From: CAVUWL01 sp963787415
GTDB taxonomy: Bacteria; Actinomycetota; Thermoleophilia; Solirubrobacterales; 70-9
Reading direction: 5' to 3'
Assembly (NCBI GenBank): GCA_963787415.1
Contig: CAWBCO010000002.1
Coordinates: 744,001-808,000, forward strand
Length of the DNA stretch: 64,000 nucleotides
In this document: piece after piece, positions 1 to 7,101 of the stretch
Layout: every line of letters starts with the position of its first letter
How positions within the stretch are numbered: the stretch's first letter is position 1
Notes under the pieces: generated by a model
The model's database searches: none
What the model saw: only the letters and a program-made list of their open reading frames with translations
What the model was told of the DNA's origin: nothing
Translations under genes and position numbers: made by a program

Positions 1-158
1 GCGCCGAAGTCGGTCTCCCAGGTGTAGACGGCTCTCTTCGTGAATACGAGCAGCTCCTCCATCGATTCGATCAGCTGATCGCGGGTTACACCGTTGCCAA
101 GTTCTTCAGCGAGGTAGGCACTCGCTTTGTTCTCGTCCCTTTCGACGAACCCGTCCAT
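1..158 (-). CDS. N-terminal fragment of an unknown protein, cut by the window edge
   Basis: An open frame runs from an ATG at 158 leftwards off the window, giving about 52 residues that begin MDGFVERDENKAS. It is acidic, looks helical and has no recognised motif. An AGGA lies about 12 nt upstream of the ATG, a weak Shine-Dalgarno match. It points the same way as the defence cassette to its right and may belong to the same island. I do not recognise the family, and with so little sequence no function is offered. A different frame across the same bases is also open but reads as low-complexity arginine/alanine-rich sequence, so I prefer this one. Confidence 0.4.
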   Translation of the reverse strand, partial: MDGFVERDENKASAYLAEELGNGVTRDQLIESMEELLVFTKRAVYTWETDFG

Positions 159-510
159 CGTGGTTCGACATCCTGAGCGTGCTCACGGACGATTAGGGTG
201 AACGGTGCTTGCGCTGGTGCCAAAGCGGTTGCTTCTGGGTCTCGCCCCCAGCTCCCGGCGGCGTCAAGCAGCGCGGGCCGCCTCGGCGTCGTCCTCGCTA
301 TCAAAGAAACCGATGAGCCCCCAGGATGCGCCGATTCCCAGCACGCTAGATCACTGGCTCTCGCCCGAGTGCTGGGCCAGCTTCACGCTCAGGCCGCAGA
401 CCAAGACGCCGCTGTCAGGAATTTCATTGGGCAGCGGATCGTTCTCGCTGCCCAAACGGAGCTGAACCGTGCCTGAGCGATACGGATTTCCCAAAGGCCC
501 ACAGCGGTGG

Positions 511-534
511 TTTTCGGCTCTAAATAGCCGAAAA
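511..534. terminator. Perfect hairpin with A/T arms, possible bidirectional terminator
   Basis: TTTTCGGCT (511-519) pairs perfectly with AGCCGAAAA (526-534) across a 6-nt loop. The arms end in T4 and A4, the form of a short bidirectional intrinsic terminator. Its first 12 bases, TTTTCGGCTCTA (511-522), recur exactly at 9008-9019, beside the tRNA-Thr gene. Confidence 0.4.
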
Positions 535-540
535 ACGCAT

Positions 541-593
541 CTCAAACCCGATGACTACAAAACAGGTTCTCTGCCGGGAGAACTAGCCGGGGT
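541..593 (-). pseudogene. Degenerate tRNA-Thr-like remnant
   Basis: Read on the minus strand this segment resembles the tRNA-Thr(TGT) at 8924-8996. It has an A-CCTG anticodon arm with loop TTTGTAG, a D-arm-like hairpin (GTTCTC at 566-571 paired with GAGAAC at 578-583) and a T-arm-like GGGTTTGAGA. The variable loop is shortened and the acceptor stem does not pair, so it should not be functional. It may be an eroded tRNA carried by the element or a scar of an earlier integration. Chance similarity cannot be excluded. Confidence 0.3.
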
Positions 594-602
594 GACCAGA
601 CC

Positions 603-620
603 CCGCCGTATACTCGGCGG
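603..620 (+). promoter_or_regulatory. -10-like box inside an inverted repeat
   Basis: CCGCCG (603-608) and CGGCGG (615-620) form a perfect dyad around TATACT (609-614), one base from the TATAAT consensus. The ATG of the next small gene is at 623, so transcription from this box would give a leaderless or nearly leaderless mRNA. A repressor bound to the dyad would cover the -10. No good -35 is visible. Functional assignment is inference. Confidence 0.4.
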
Positions 621-622
621 CA

Positions 623-787
623 ATGGATGCGGCGGATCAAAACCTCCTGACGGCACTCCTGCACGACGCCAACTTTTTGCTCGGCAGCGACGGTGTGGGG
701 ATCGACAACTGTGAGCGCGAGCTGGACCGCGTCAAGGTGATGATCCGTCTTGCCGAGGGAATTGCGAAACGGCAGCGCGATCGATGA
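623..787 (+). CDS. Small island protein of unknown function, 54 aa
   Basis: ATG at 623 and TGA at 785-787 give 54 residues, starting MDAADQNLLTALLHDANFL and ending in a basic tail. The predicted protein is helical and amphipathic with a single cysteine and no motif I recognise. It lies directly behind a TATACT box within a dyad (603-620), with only 8 nt between box and start, so it is likely leaderless. It is transcribed against the defence cassette that ends at 1017. A small regulator or antitoxin would fit the size and the operator-like site, but nothing in the sequence proves that. Confidence 0.4.
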   Translation: MDAADQNLLTALLHDANFLLGSDGVGIDNCERELDRVKVMIRLAEGIAKRQRDR

Positions 788-1016
788 AGACCGCGCGGCA
801 GCTGCAGCTCGTTTCCACCTAGCTCACCGTCCCGCCGGACTCATACGGTGGCGCCCCGGCGGAGATCGACCACGAGCCGCCTTGCGACGCTCAACGGTTT
901 TAGAGAAGGATGGAGGCTACCTAGTGAATGTAGCGATTTGCAGGACAAACGCTCCAGCCGAGATGCCGGCAGGAAGCTTCCCGGGAAGTTCGCGTCACGT
1001 AGGCGCACCCTGAAAG

Positions 1017-2729
1017 CTAGTGCGGGGCAGGTGCCTCGCCCAGACCAAGCTGCTCCGCCTCGACGGCTATATGGCGCGACTTGTGTAACCCGGGCTCGGA
1101 TTTCACCACGCTGCAGTCCGAGCTGTCGCGCTGACAGCGAAGCCTTACAGACTCAGAAGGCCACCCATCGACGGGGGCGAACTCCTCCGCAAGCAGAGAC
1201 GCGACCAGCTCGTCGTGCGTGGCGACAACGAGCTGTTTGGGTTGGGTCAGACGCACGAAGGCGCGCAGTGTGCTGATCAGCCCGGCCTGATTGGGAGCGT
1301 CGAAGACGGATGTCGGGTCGTCGAGCACGAGAACTTCCTGGCGCTCAGGGGGCTGCAGGAGATGTAGAGCCAAAAACCAGGCGATACCAAGAGCAGTGCG
1401 CTCGGCAGAGTTGAGGAGAAGGCGCGCATCAAGGTCAGCTTGTGAGGTAGCCAATCCGCCCAACACCACCTTTCGCCCCTTCTCCGGGACTAAGAGCGGC
1501 TTGAAGTACCACTCGAACCGCACGATCGAGGCCACTAGCTCTCGCACGACTGGCGCCAAGCGATCCTGAAGTAGTTGATTAACGAGTTTCTCGCTTGCGT
1601 TGAGGATTGGACCGGCATTCCGCATCTGGCGAGCAAGCTCGAATTCGCAAAGGCTGCCTAGCACGGCGTCGGCATGCCTATAGAAGTCCCGCGCTGGATG
1701 GCTTTTCAGATCGCGCCTCAGACCTTCCAGGGCGTCGATCTGCACCCTCAGTACTGCGCTTAACTCCTTCGCAGCGCTGTTGATTGCCGCAAGGTCGTTC
1801 GGCGGAGTCGCAAATCCCGCTTCGGAGTACACGTCATCAGAAACCATTGCGGTGGTAGATGGCCATCCCCCTGTCTGTGGGCGTCGTCCGAACTCTTCGA
1901 GCTCTGAGACCGGCGCCGTGAGCGCGGTTGCCTCCAACGAATCGGCGTACTCGCGCAAGCGCTGGGCCCAGGTAGCCTGGGGAATTGCCTCGGCATCGCT
2001 GCGAAACCGAGTCGCTGCATCACGCAGCGAGTTGGCATGCGCCAACCAGCGGATCGCAACGGCCTGGGCCAGCGGCGCCGGATTCGGGTCCTCCACAGCA
2101 GGAGTTTCGGCTGCCGGTGCCGACTTGCTCGTAATGTCGAGTAGCCGGCGCAGCGCGCCGAACGCCTCGCGCCTGGGACCACTCAGGGTCTCTATGTGGG
2201 CATCTGCCTCGTCAAATGCCTTAGCCACTTCGCCCGGTGCTGTCGGATTATCAAGAAGCTCAGCGATGATCGAATCAGTACGAATCAGGGCTGCGGTCAC
2301 GTAATCGTCGCTCGGCCAGATCCGAATCTCATACGCTCCCGCTGAAGCTTCGGCAAGCGTCTCCTCGGCCCCAACCAGATCGTGCGTTGAGGGCAGCCGG
2401 CGCGCGAATTCTCCGCTCAGCGACTCCTTCAGGTGCTTGACAGCAATTGAGTCGCGTCGCTGCAACGGCGGAAGTCCGGCGTCAGTTAAAGCCGTATCGG
2501 CGGCACTCTTTGCGTCATCGAGCACGTTTTTTGCCCGCGCCGTGAGGTCAGGCATCCCGAGGCCGGTAGTTGTCACTAGCGCGCTGTAGCGGTCCTCGGG
2601 CGACTGGCTCACGAGAGCGGCAACGGACTCTTGCGTAAGTACGCAGCGTCCTAGCTCGGCGCGGGCCGAATCGGCGACGGCCACGACCTCCTGTCCGTCC
2701 GCATTGATCTTAAATCCCCCCTCCGCCAT
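1017..2729 (-). CDS. RecF/SMC-type ATPase, C-terminal part (Walker B half), downstream of a frameshift
   Basis: This 570-aa frame carries the C-terminal half of an ABC/SMC-family ATPase. It has a long helical middle, a signature-like segment (LLNSAERTALG, around residue 440), Walker B with D-loop (VLVLDDPTSVFD, around 470) and a switch histidine in VATHDE (around 505). Walker A is not here but in the upstream frame 2710-3555. The two frames overlap by 20 nt at a G6 run (2716-2721 on the plus strand). Removing one G joins them into one protein of about 845 aa with ordinary RecF/OLD-like layout. The ATG at 2729 has no Shine-Dalgarno sequence, so separate translation is less likely than one gene that is frameshifted or read by slippage. 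It is the last gene of the SIR2/nuclease cassette and probably its sensor or motor. Confidence 0.7.
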   Translation of the reverse strand: MAEGGFKINADGQEVVAVADSARAELGRCVLTQESVAALVSQSPEDRYSALVTTTGLGMPDLTARAKNVLDDAKSAADTALTDAGLPPLQRRDSIAVKHLKESLSGEFARRLPSTHDLVGAEETLAEASAGAYEIRIWPSDDYVTAALIRTDSIIAELLDNPTAPGEVAKAFDEADAHIETLSGPRREAFGALRRLLDITSKSAPAAETPAVEDPNPAPLAQAVAIRWLAHANSLRDAATRFRSDAEAIPQATWAQRLREYADSLEATALTAPVSELEEFGRRPQTGGWPSTTAMVSDDVYSEAGFATPPNDLAAINSAAKELSAVLRVQIDALEGLRRDLKSHPARDFYRHADAVLGSLCEFELARQMRNAGPILNASEKLVNQLLQDRLAPVVRELVASIVRFEWYFKPLLVPEKGRKVVLGGLATSQADLDARLLLNSAERTALGIAWFLALHLLQPPERQEVLVLDDPTSVFDAPNQAGLISTLRAFVRLTQPKQLVVATHDELVASLLAEEFAPVDGWPSESVRLRCQRDSSDCSVVKSEPGLHKSRHIAVEAEQLGLGEAPAPH

Positions 2730-3555
2730 CCCGAGGTAGATGACGGGCGTACTCGTCGGCAGGAACTGATGCGGGCTTTCGCTGCGATGTGCCCGCCCAA
2801 ATCAGCTCCATAGCCTCCAGCAGACTGCTCTTGCCCCCGCCGTTGGGGCCATGCACGATAGTGACTGGGGCAAGCTCTACGTCTGCCTCGCGGATTGAAC
2901 GGAAATCGCGAACTGACAGTGTTCGCAGCGGGAATGGTGCCGGCAGCTCTGCTTTGTCCTCGTCGCCCGCTATCAGCCGATTGGCGAGATCCGCTCCCAC
3001 ATTCTCCCGGTAGGGGCTGAAGAGGGGGTCAAGTCCACTGGCGGCAGTTTGGACCTCGGCGCGAAGCAATTTCCAGAAGCGATTGAGGTCGGCTCGAGAG
3101 ATCTCTTGGTCGCGTATCGTCCGGCAGCGAGGTAGCAGAGGGGCCAGAGCGTCGTCAAGGCGCTCGGGATGATTCACATCATCACGCCGCACGAGATTGA
3201 GATCGACTCGATTAAACAGTACGTAGTTGGCGACGAGATCCTCAGCCAGATCTCGCAAGCGGCGCCATCCGCCATCGTCAACCACCGCGATGATCACCGG
3301 TGAGCCGAAACCGGCCGGGCCATCTCCGGCTAGATCGTGACGCAGTCCTGCGCCGGCGAACAGGAGCTGTTGCCACTCAGCAAGGTCGGTGCTGTCCTCC
3401 ATATCTGCGATCAGTGCGATCTGGGCTGTCTTGGCGTCCCATGCGACGCCGCTGACGAGCGGTAAGGGCTCGTCAAAGGCGACAAGTCCGCCTGCGCGTG
3501 TGTGGAAGTCCAACTCGGCAAGGCGATTGAGAATCTTGGCGACGCTCTCGCTCAT
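2710..3555 (-). CDS. RecF/SMC-type ATPase, N-terminal part (Walker A half)
   Basis: A 281-aa frame. Residues 1-205 form a domain I do not recognise, rich in acidic residues and tryptophan. An ABC/RecF-like ATPase start follows (LRTLSVRDFRSIREADVEL), with Walker A GPNGGGKSS at 236-244. The frame then stops right after a glycine run, where one base too many in G6 throws it out of phase with the frame 1017-2729 that holds Walker B. Its start ATGA overlaps the stop of the SIR2 gene by 4 nt, so the two are translationally coupled. The N-terminal domain could be the partner-binding part of the ATPase, as in other ATPase-plus-effector defence systems; that is inference. The reading frame itself is secure. 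Confidence 0.75.
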   Translation of the reverse strand: MSESVAKILNRLAELDFHTRAGGLVAFDEPLPLVSGVAWDAKTAQIALIADMEDSTDLAEWQQLLFAGAGLRHDLAGDGPAGFGSPVIIAVVDDGGWRRLRDLAEDLVANYVLFNRVDLNLVRRDDVNHPERLDDALAPLLPRCRTIRDQEISRADLNRFWKLLRAEVQTAASGLDPLFSPYRENVGADLANRLIAGDEDKAELPAPFPLRTLSVRDFRSIREADVELAPVTIVHGPNGGGKSSLLEAMELIWAGTSQRKPASVPADEYARHLPRDGGGGI

Positions 3556-5096
3556 GCGGGAAGGACGACCTCGGCGCCACTCTCGATGTGAACCCCGCGT
3601 AAGTCAGCAGCGGAGCCTCCGACCAGCACGCACTCCAGGTGGGTTGGGTGTCCCAGTATTCCTCGTGGGCGATCGATCCGGCCACCTGGCCGACAAGCGG
3701 CCATCAGCTCGTCGCGATCGAGTGCGACCGGCAGGTAGGCGAAACCGCGGTGGGTGATGAAGCCATGATCGCTGAGCGCGTGGCGAGTGGCCTCGTCCCC
3801 GCCGAACCCGAGCCTATTGCGAAGTTCGATGCGCATCTTGAGGGTTGCCGCGGTCGCGTTAGGGTCTGCCATAAGAGGAACGTATCCGCCTTCGGCAGCT
3901 TGCTCGAGATTTATCTTCTGGATGAACGCGTTATCGGAGCGCGGGCGAAGCAAATAGGTCCACCTAAGCATCACCGGCGCACTTATCGCCAGAGCCGCGA
4001 GCTGGGCGTCAATGGCCCCCGGCAGCCCATACGCGTGAGTCTCCAAGTGGGGCTCCAAGCCCAGGCGTAGGCTCTCTGCGAGCAGGATGAGGGCAGCAGC
4101 GGTGGTGGTGGTGGTGGTGGTGGTGCTGGAAACGTCGATTGCGGCCACCTCTCCGTCGTGCAATCTCCGCCCCCCGAGCCCGGAGTTAATCAGCCCGTGC
4201 AGTGTGGCCGTATTTGGTTGCCAGTCGATGACAACGACACGCGGTGGGCCCTCGGGCGGCACCGCGTTGTAGACCTCATTGAGAATGGTCTGTAGCTCGC
4301 CGTGAATCGTGGCATCCTGAGCAGCAAAGCCGATGAGGAGCAGCACATGCGTGCGAGCGCGATCCCGCAGGTGGTCCTGCATCCAGGGATCGTCGCGCCA
4401 GTTGGTCAGTTGGTCCTTGCGGATGATGATTGTCTCTGCGGCATGAGCCTCGTCCGTGGTTGCCAATTCGCGGAATCGCTCGGCGCAGCCATGTGCCTTG
4501 ATGTAGGTCAATGCGCCGTCGCGCTGAAGCTCAAGGAAGCTCGCCTTATCTGCGATGACGGTCACGTGGTCGCTCCACTCACGACCAAGGCTGGTATGAG
4601 GACTCCGCAGGAACCCCTCGGCGAGGAGGGCGGCCTCCTTGCCGCAGTCGTAGTTGAACCCGATGACCTCCTTGAAAAGGTCCTCGCGAGCAAGACGGGC
4701 CAGCACCCGATAGACGCAGAAGTGCTCGCCCACTCGACTCGTCTCCGGCCACAGGTCGGGCTCAGGAAGCCCTATAGCGCGTACCACGGCCGTCTGGCTG
4801 GAGTGGTTGTAGATGGCCTGGGCCACTTCGGCAAGGTCCTGGTTGACGACATCGTGCGGCTCATATGTGGCGTCGCTCTTGTAGTCCGTGTAGAGGTCCA
4901 CGCCAATGTCGCGGGCGAGACGCATACCGCAGTCATATGAGGCTCCGGCGCCAATGATCGGAAGCACCGGCAGACCCCTCAGCTGCCGCGCTAGCCTCCG
5001 AATCGCATCGACCTGATCAGGATCTAGTGCTGCAGCCTTTTCGAGGTGCTCCTGTAGCGGGTGCACCTGCGAACAGTCCATCGTCCGCACGGTCAT
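3552..5096 (-). CDS. SIR2-domain protein, probable NAD-hydrolysing defence effector
   Basis: 514 aa. The N-terminal part shows the SIR2 motif set in order: GAGAS at 49-53 (nucleotide loop), FNYD at 147-150, KAHG at 200-203 with the candidate catalytic His202, and GFAAQDATI at 256-264. This is the pattern of SIR2-like NADases found in bacterial anti-phage systems rather than of protein deacetylases; no Zn-binding cysteine quartet is visible. The C-terminal 200 residues are unassigned and may bind a partner or sense infection. A run of eight threonines is encoded by a (GGT)8 microsatellite at 4101-4124. The gene overlaps the nuclease gene upstream (5093-5096) and the ATPase gene downstream (3552-3555) by 4 nt each, so the three should be made in fixed ratio. 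Biochemical activity is inferred from motifs. Confidence 0.75.
   Translation of the reverse strand: MTVRTMDCSQVHPLQEHLEKAAALDPDQVDAIRRLARQLRGLPVLPIIGAGASYDCGMRLARDIGVDLYTDYKSDATYEPHDVVNQDLAEVAQAIYNHSSQTAVVRAIGLPEPDLWPETSRVGEHFCVYRVLARLAREDLFKEVIGFNYDCGKEAALLAEGFLRSPHTSLGREWSDHVTVIADKASFLELQRDGALTYIKAHGCAERFRELATTDEAHAAETIIIRKDQLTNWRDDPWMQDHLRDRARTHVLLLIGFAAQDATIHGELQTILNEVYNAVPPEGPPRVVVIDWQPNTATLHGLINSGLGGRRLHDGEVAAIDVSSTTTTTTTTAAALILLAESLRLGLEPHLETHAYGLPGAIDAQLAALAISAPVMLRWTYLLRPRSDNAFIQKINLEQAAEGGYVPLMADPNATAATLKMRIELRNRLGFGGDEATRHALSDHGFITHRGFAYLPVALDRDELMAACRPGGRIDRPRGILGHPTHLECVLVGGSAADLRGVHIESGAEVVLPA
4101..4124. repeat. (GGT)8 trinucleotide microsatellite inside the SIR2 gene
   Basis: Eight uninterrupted GGT units on the plus strand (ACC on the coding strand) encode eight consecutive threonines between the NADase-like part and the C-terminal part of the SIR2 protein. 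Slippage here would change linker length in steps of one residue without breaking the frame. Confidence 0.9.
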
Positions 5097-6364
5097 CGCG
5101 TGCTGCTCGCGAAAATTGTCTGAGATGAGCGGGTGCCCGACACACAGACATCTCCTATCTCAATGTAGGCATGTCCTATACCCAGCGAGTCAAGCAGCTG
5201 AAGTCTTCGATCTGAGATCGGGCGGCTCGTGACAAGGCAGAGCTGGTCGTCTTGCGAGCCGAGAAACATTCGGTATTCGAGGAGCTGAGCAAGTCCCCCT
5301 CGCACCCTGTCCCGCTCATTTGTCAGCGTAATGCTCTTGACCTCGAACAGCGTTCGATACGCGGCGTGCCCATCTAACCGCCTGGCCATGAGATCAGTCG
5401 CTCCGGCGACCTCCTCGATGTCCATCCAGCCATTCTCGGCGAGCCAGAGACCGAAGTGTCGCAGTGTGGCTTGATGGGCTTTGTCCGCTTGCTCTGCGAG
5501 CACGTGCTGCCTGTCGGGGTCGCCTGAATGCCCTTTGGTGCGGACAGTTGCCGCTCGGTCCGGGTTGAATGGCCGGGCAAGATATGAAGAAGCGGTGCGG
5601 TGGCCAATTCGATCGGGAGCGTGTCGCTGCTGCGGTTTGTCCTGGATCCTCTGAGTCGGTGGAGCGACCCGAAGGCGGAACCTATAAAGCCGCCGGTCTT
5701 CTCTGCGTCGATCGGGAGCGATCGTCTCCCAATAGTCCACGCATTTCGCTTTGCCGCGAAACTTGAGGTGTCTCGGCCCAGCGTACTCAAAGAGCAGAAG
5801 CTCGCGGCGGTTCTCGGCAACATCTAGGTTCGCGCCGTCGAGGCGCTGATCGCCGTTAAGTCCGCGACCGGCGTAGATCAGATCGTCACCGTCCCAATAA
5901 TCTCCGTAGTCGAATGACCTTCCGCCCTCAGGGTGAGTGATTAAAAGCAGTGTGCCGTACCTCGGACGAGGGACCATCCGTCCAGCGATTGCGAGGTAGT
6001 CCGGCGCAAAGCCGAAGCGGGCCCCCAGCTGCTCCCAGGTATATGCCTCCAGCAGTCGCAAGCTGGATGCTGGGTCGGTCCCCTCCGAGACGACTTCGAA
6101 GTCAAGCTTTGCGAGGGTCGCCCCTGAAGTCCGGCGACCCCCGGTGAACATGCGTGAGGGCAGTGGTCCTTTGTCAGGGTACTGATGCCCATAGGCCACA
6201 CCAGAAATGGCCTTTGAATCATAAATGTTGCCTCGATATTGAACAAACCAGTTGCGGGCTCGACCGTAGCCATATGTTGTGAGAAAAGCGTCCCGACCTA
6301 GCCGATCGAATTCCTCGATGGCCTTGAGAACCGCAGCGCGGGAAGTGAGTTCGGAGACTGGCAA
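5093..6364 (-). CDS. McrA-like modified-DNA-binding protein with C-terminal PD-(D/E)XK-type nuclease
   Basis: 423 aa. Residues about 12-92 (FDRLGRDAFLTTYGYG, NWFVQYRGNIYDSKAI) resemble the N-terminal modified-base reader of Streptomyces ScoMcrA-type restriction enzymes. Residues about 100-235 resemble the following SRA/YDG-like part (RSFDYGDYWDGDD, LFEYAGPRHLKF). The C-terminal 130 residues lack an HNH motif and instead show ATDLMARR then LFEVKS, a D...E-x-K arrangement typical of PD-(D/E)XK nucleases. The protein therefore looks like a type IV, modification-dependent restriction enzyme with an exchanged nuclease domain. It is followed with a 4-nt overlap by the SIR2 gene and preceded by an unknown gene after a 61-nt gap. 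Domain assignments come from remembered family patterns; the nuclease call is the less certain one. Confidence 0.65.
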   Translation of the reverse strand: MPVSELTSRAAVLKAIEEFDRLGRDAFLTTYGYGRARNWFVQYRGNIYDSKAISGVAYGHQYPDKGPLPSRMFTGGRRTSGATLAKLDFEVVSEGTDPASSLRLLEAYTWEQLGARFGFAPDYLAIAGRMVPRPRYGTLLLITHPEGGRSFDYGDYWDGDDLIYAGRGLNGDQRLDGANLDVAENRRELLLFEYAGPRHLKFRGKAKCVDYWETIAPDRRREDRRLYRFRLRVAPPTQRIQDKPQQRHAPDRIGHRTASSYLARPFNPDRAATVRTKGHSGDPDRQHVLAEQADKAHQATLRHFGLWLAENGWMDIEEVAGATDLMARRLDGHAAYRTLFEVKSITLTNERDRVRGGLAQLLEYRMFLGSQDDQLCLVTSRPISDRRLQLLDSLGIGHAYIEIGDVCVSGTRSSQTIFASSTR

Positions 6365-6425
6365 GTCCGGCGATCCTATCCCGAAAGGAACGGCAAGAAA
6401 TCGCCCCTACGCTTGGAATCTCCCA

Positions 6426-7043
6426 TCATGTCTCGTGTCTACGACCAAAGTAGAGTTCGACGGCGGGCAGGTCAGTGGATTTCAATTGCCCCTCGGCGTC
6501 GTGTTGTTCTTTGGTCGGGCTCTCAAGCGAGTGGGTCACTGATGGGTGCGCATTGACGAGCAAGTCCCGGAAGGTTGTCCAGTCCTCGGCAGAGGTGGGC
6601 ACGTCGAAATAACGGTCGGGGAGCACCTGCGCAATGGTTCCTAATGCCAGACTCACGACCTCTGACCCGGGCGGTTTTGGACGATTCGCTAGTTCTGTGC
6701 ACAGACGCTCTGCGAGGCTCGCCTGCCAGATCAGCTTGACGTCATCGGAGAGAACTCTGCGTTGTAGCCGCCAGTCTCCACGAGCCCACCACCGTGGCGA
6801 GACCGCGTTCGCATGGGTATCGATCACGGAGCACAGCCGTGGAGGAAGCCGCGTGCGCAGGAAGTCCGCGCGCTCGTAGGCCGCTAGACGACCGAGGGCC
6901 TCCGCTGTTACAGGACGACCGCGGTCCCCAAGAATGACCCGCGCAGCATGAGTTGGTACGGGGAAGCAGTAGTCGTCTAACAGGTCGGATAGGGAAGCCG
7001 CCAAGGAATCGGGACGCCTGGCCCTCCGAGTGTTTACGTCCAT
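6426..7043 (-). CDS. Unknown protein heading the defence cassette, 205 aa
   Basis: A mostly helical protein with many tryptophans and arginines (SPRWWARGDWRLQRRVLSDD at about 81-100) and no signal peptide, membrane segment or catalytic motif that I recognise. The small-protein-with-WARG pattern and the place at the head of the cassette are compatible with a DNA-binding or adaptor role, but nothing proves it. It is the first gene in transcription order of the cassette running to 1017, with the broken integrase directly upstream. The ATG at 7043 is chosen as the first start; no strong Shine-Dalgarno sequence is visible, and a leaderless transcript is possible. Confidence 0.6.
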   Translation of the reverse strand: MDVNTRRARRPDSLAASLSDLLDDYCFPVPTHAARVILGDRGRPVTAEALGRLAAYERADFLRTRLPPRLCSVIDTHANAVSPRWWARGDWRLQRRVLSDDVKLIWQASLAERLCTELANRPKPPGSEVVSLALGTIAQVLPDRYFDVPTSAEDWTTFRDLLVNAHPSVTHSLESPTKEQHDAEGQLKSTDLPAVELYFGRRHET

Positions 7044-7101
7044 AGCGGAGAGACTAGCAGATAGCTAAGCGTAGAGCTCAATTGCCATCGGATGTCGGAG
7101 G

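Larger units (their letters stand above)
159..622. other. Non-coding or eroded stretch at the left of the island
   Basis: Several short overlapping open frames occur on both strands between 198 and 545, but none has a ribosome binding site or a recognisable product. The stretch holds a strong hairpin (511-534), a degenerate tRNA-like segment (541-593) and the start of a dyad around a -10-like box (603-620). It looks like eroded mobile-element sequence; this is inference. Confidence 0.4.

Noticed and set aside
198..545. Overlapping open frames on both strands left of the island genes
   Set aside because: Three frames are open at once with no ribosome binding site or recognisable product; this is expected by chance at this GC content.
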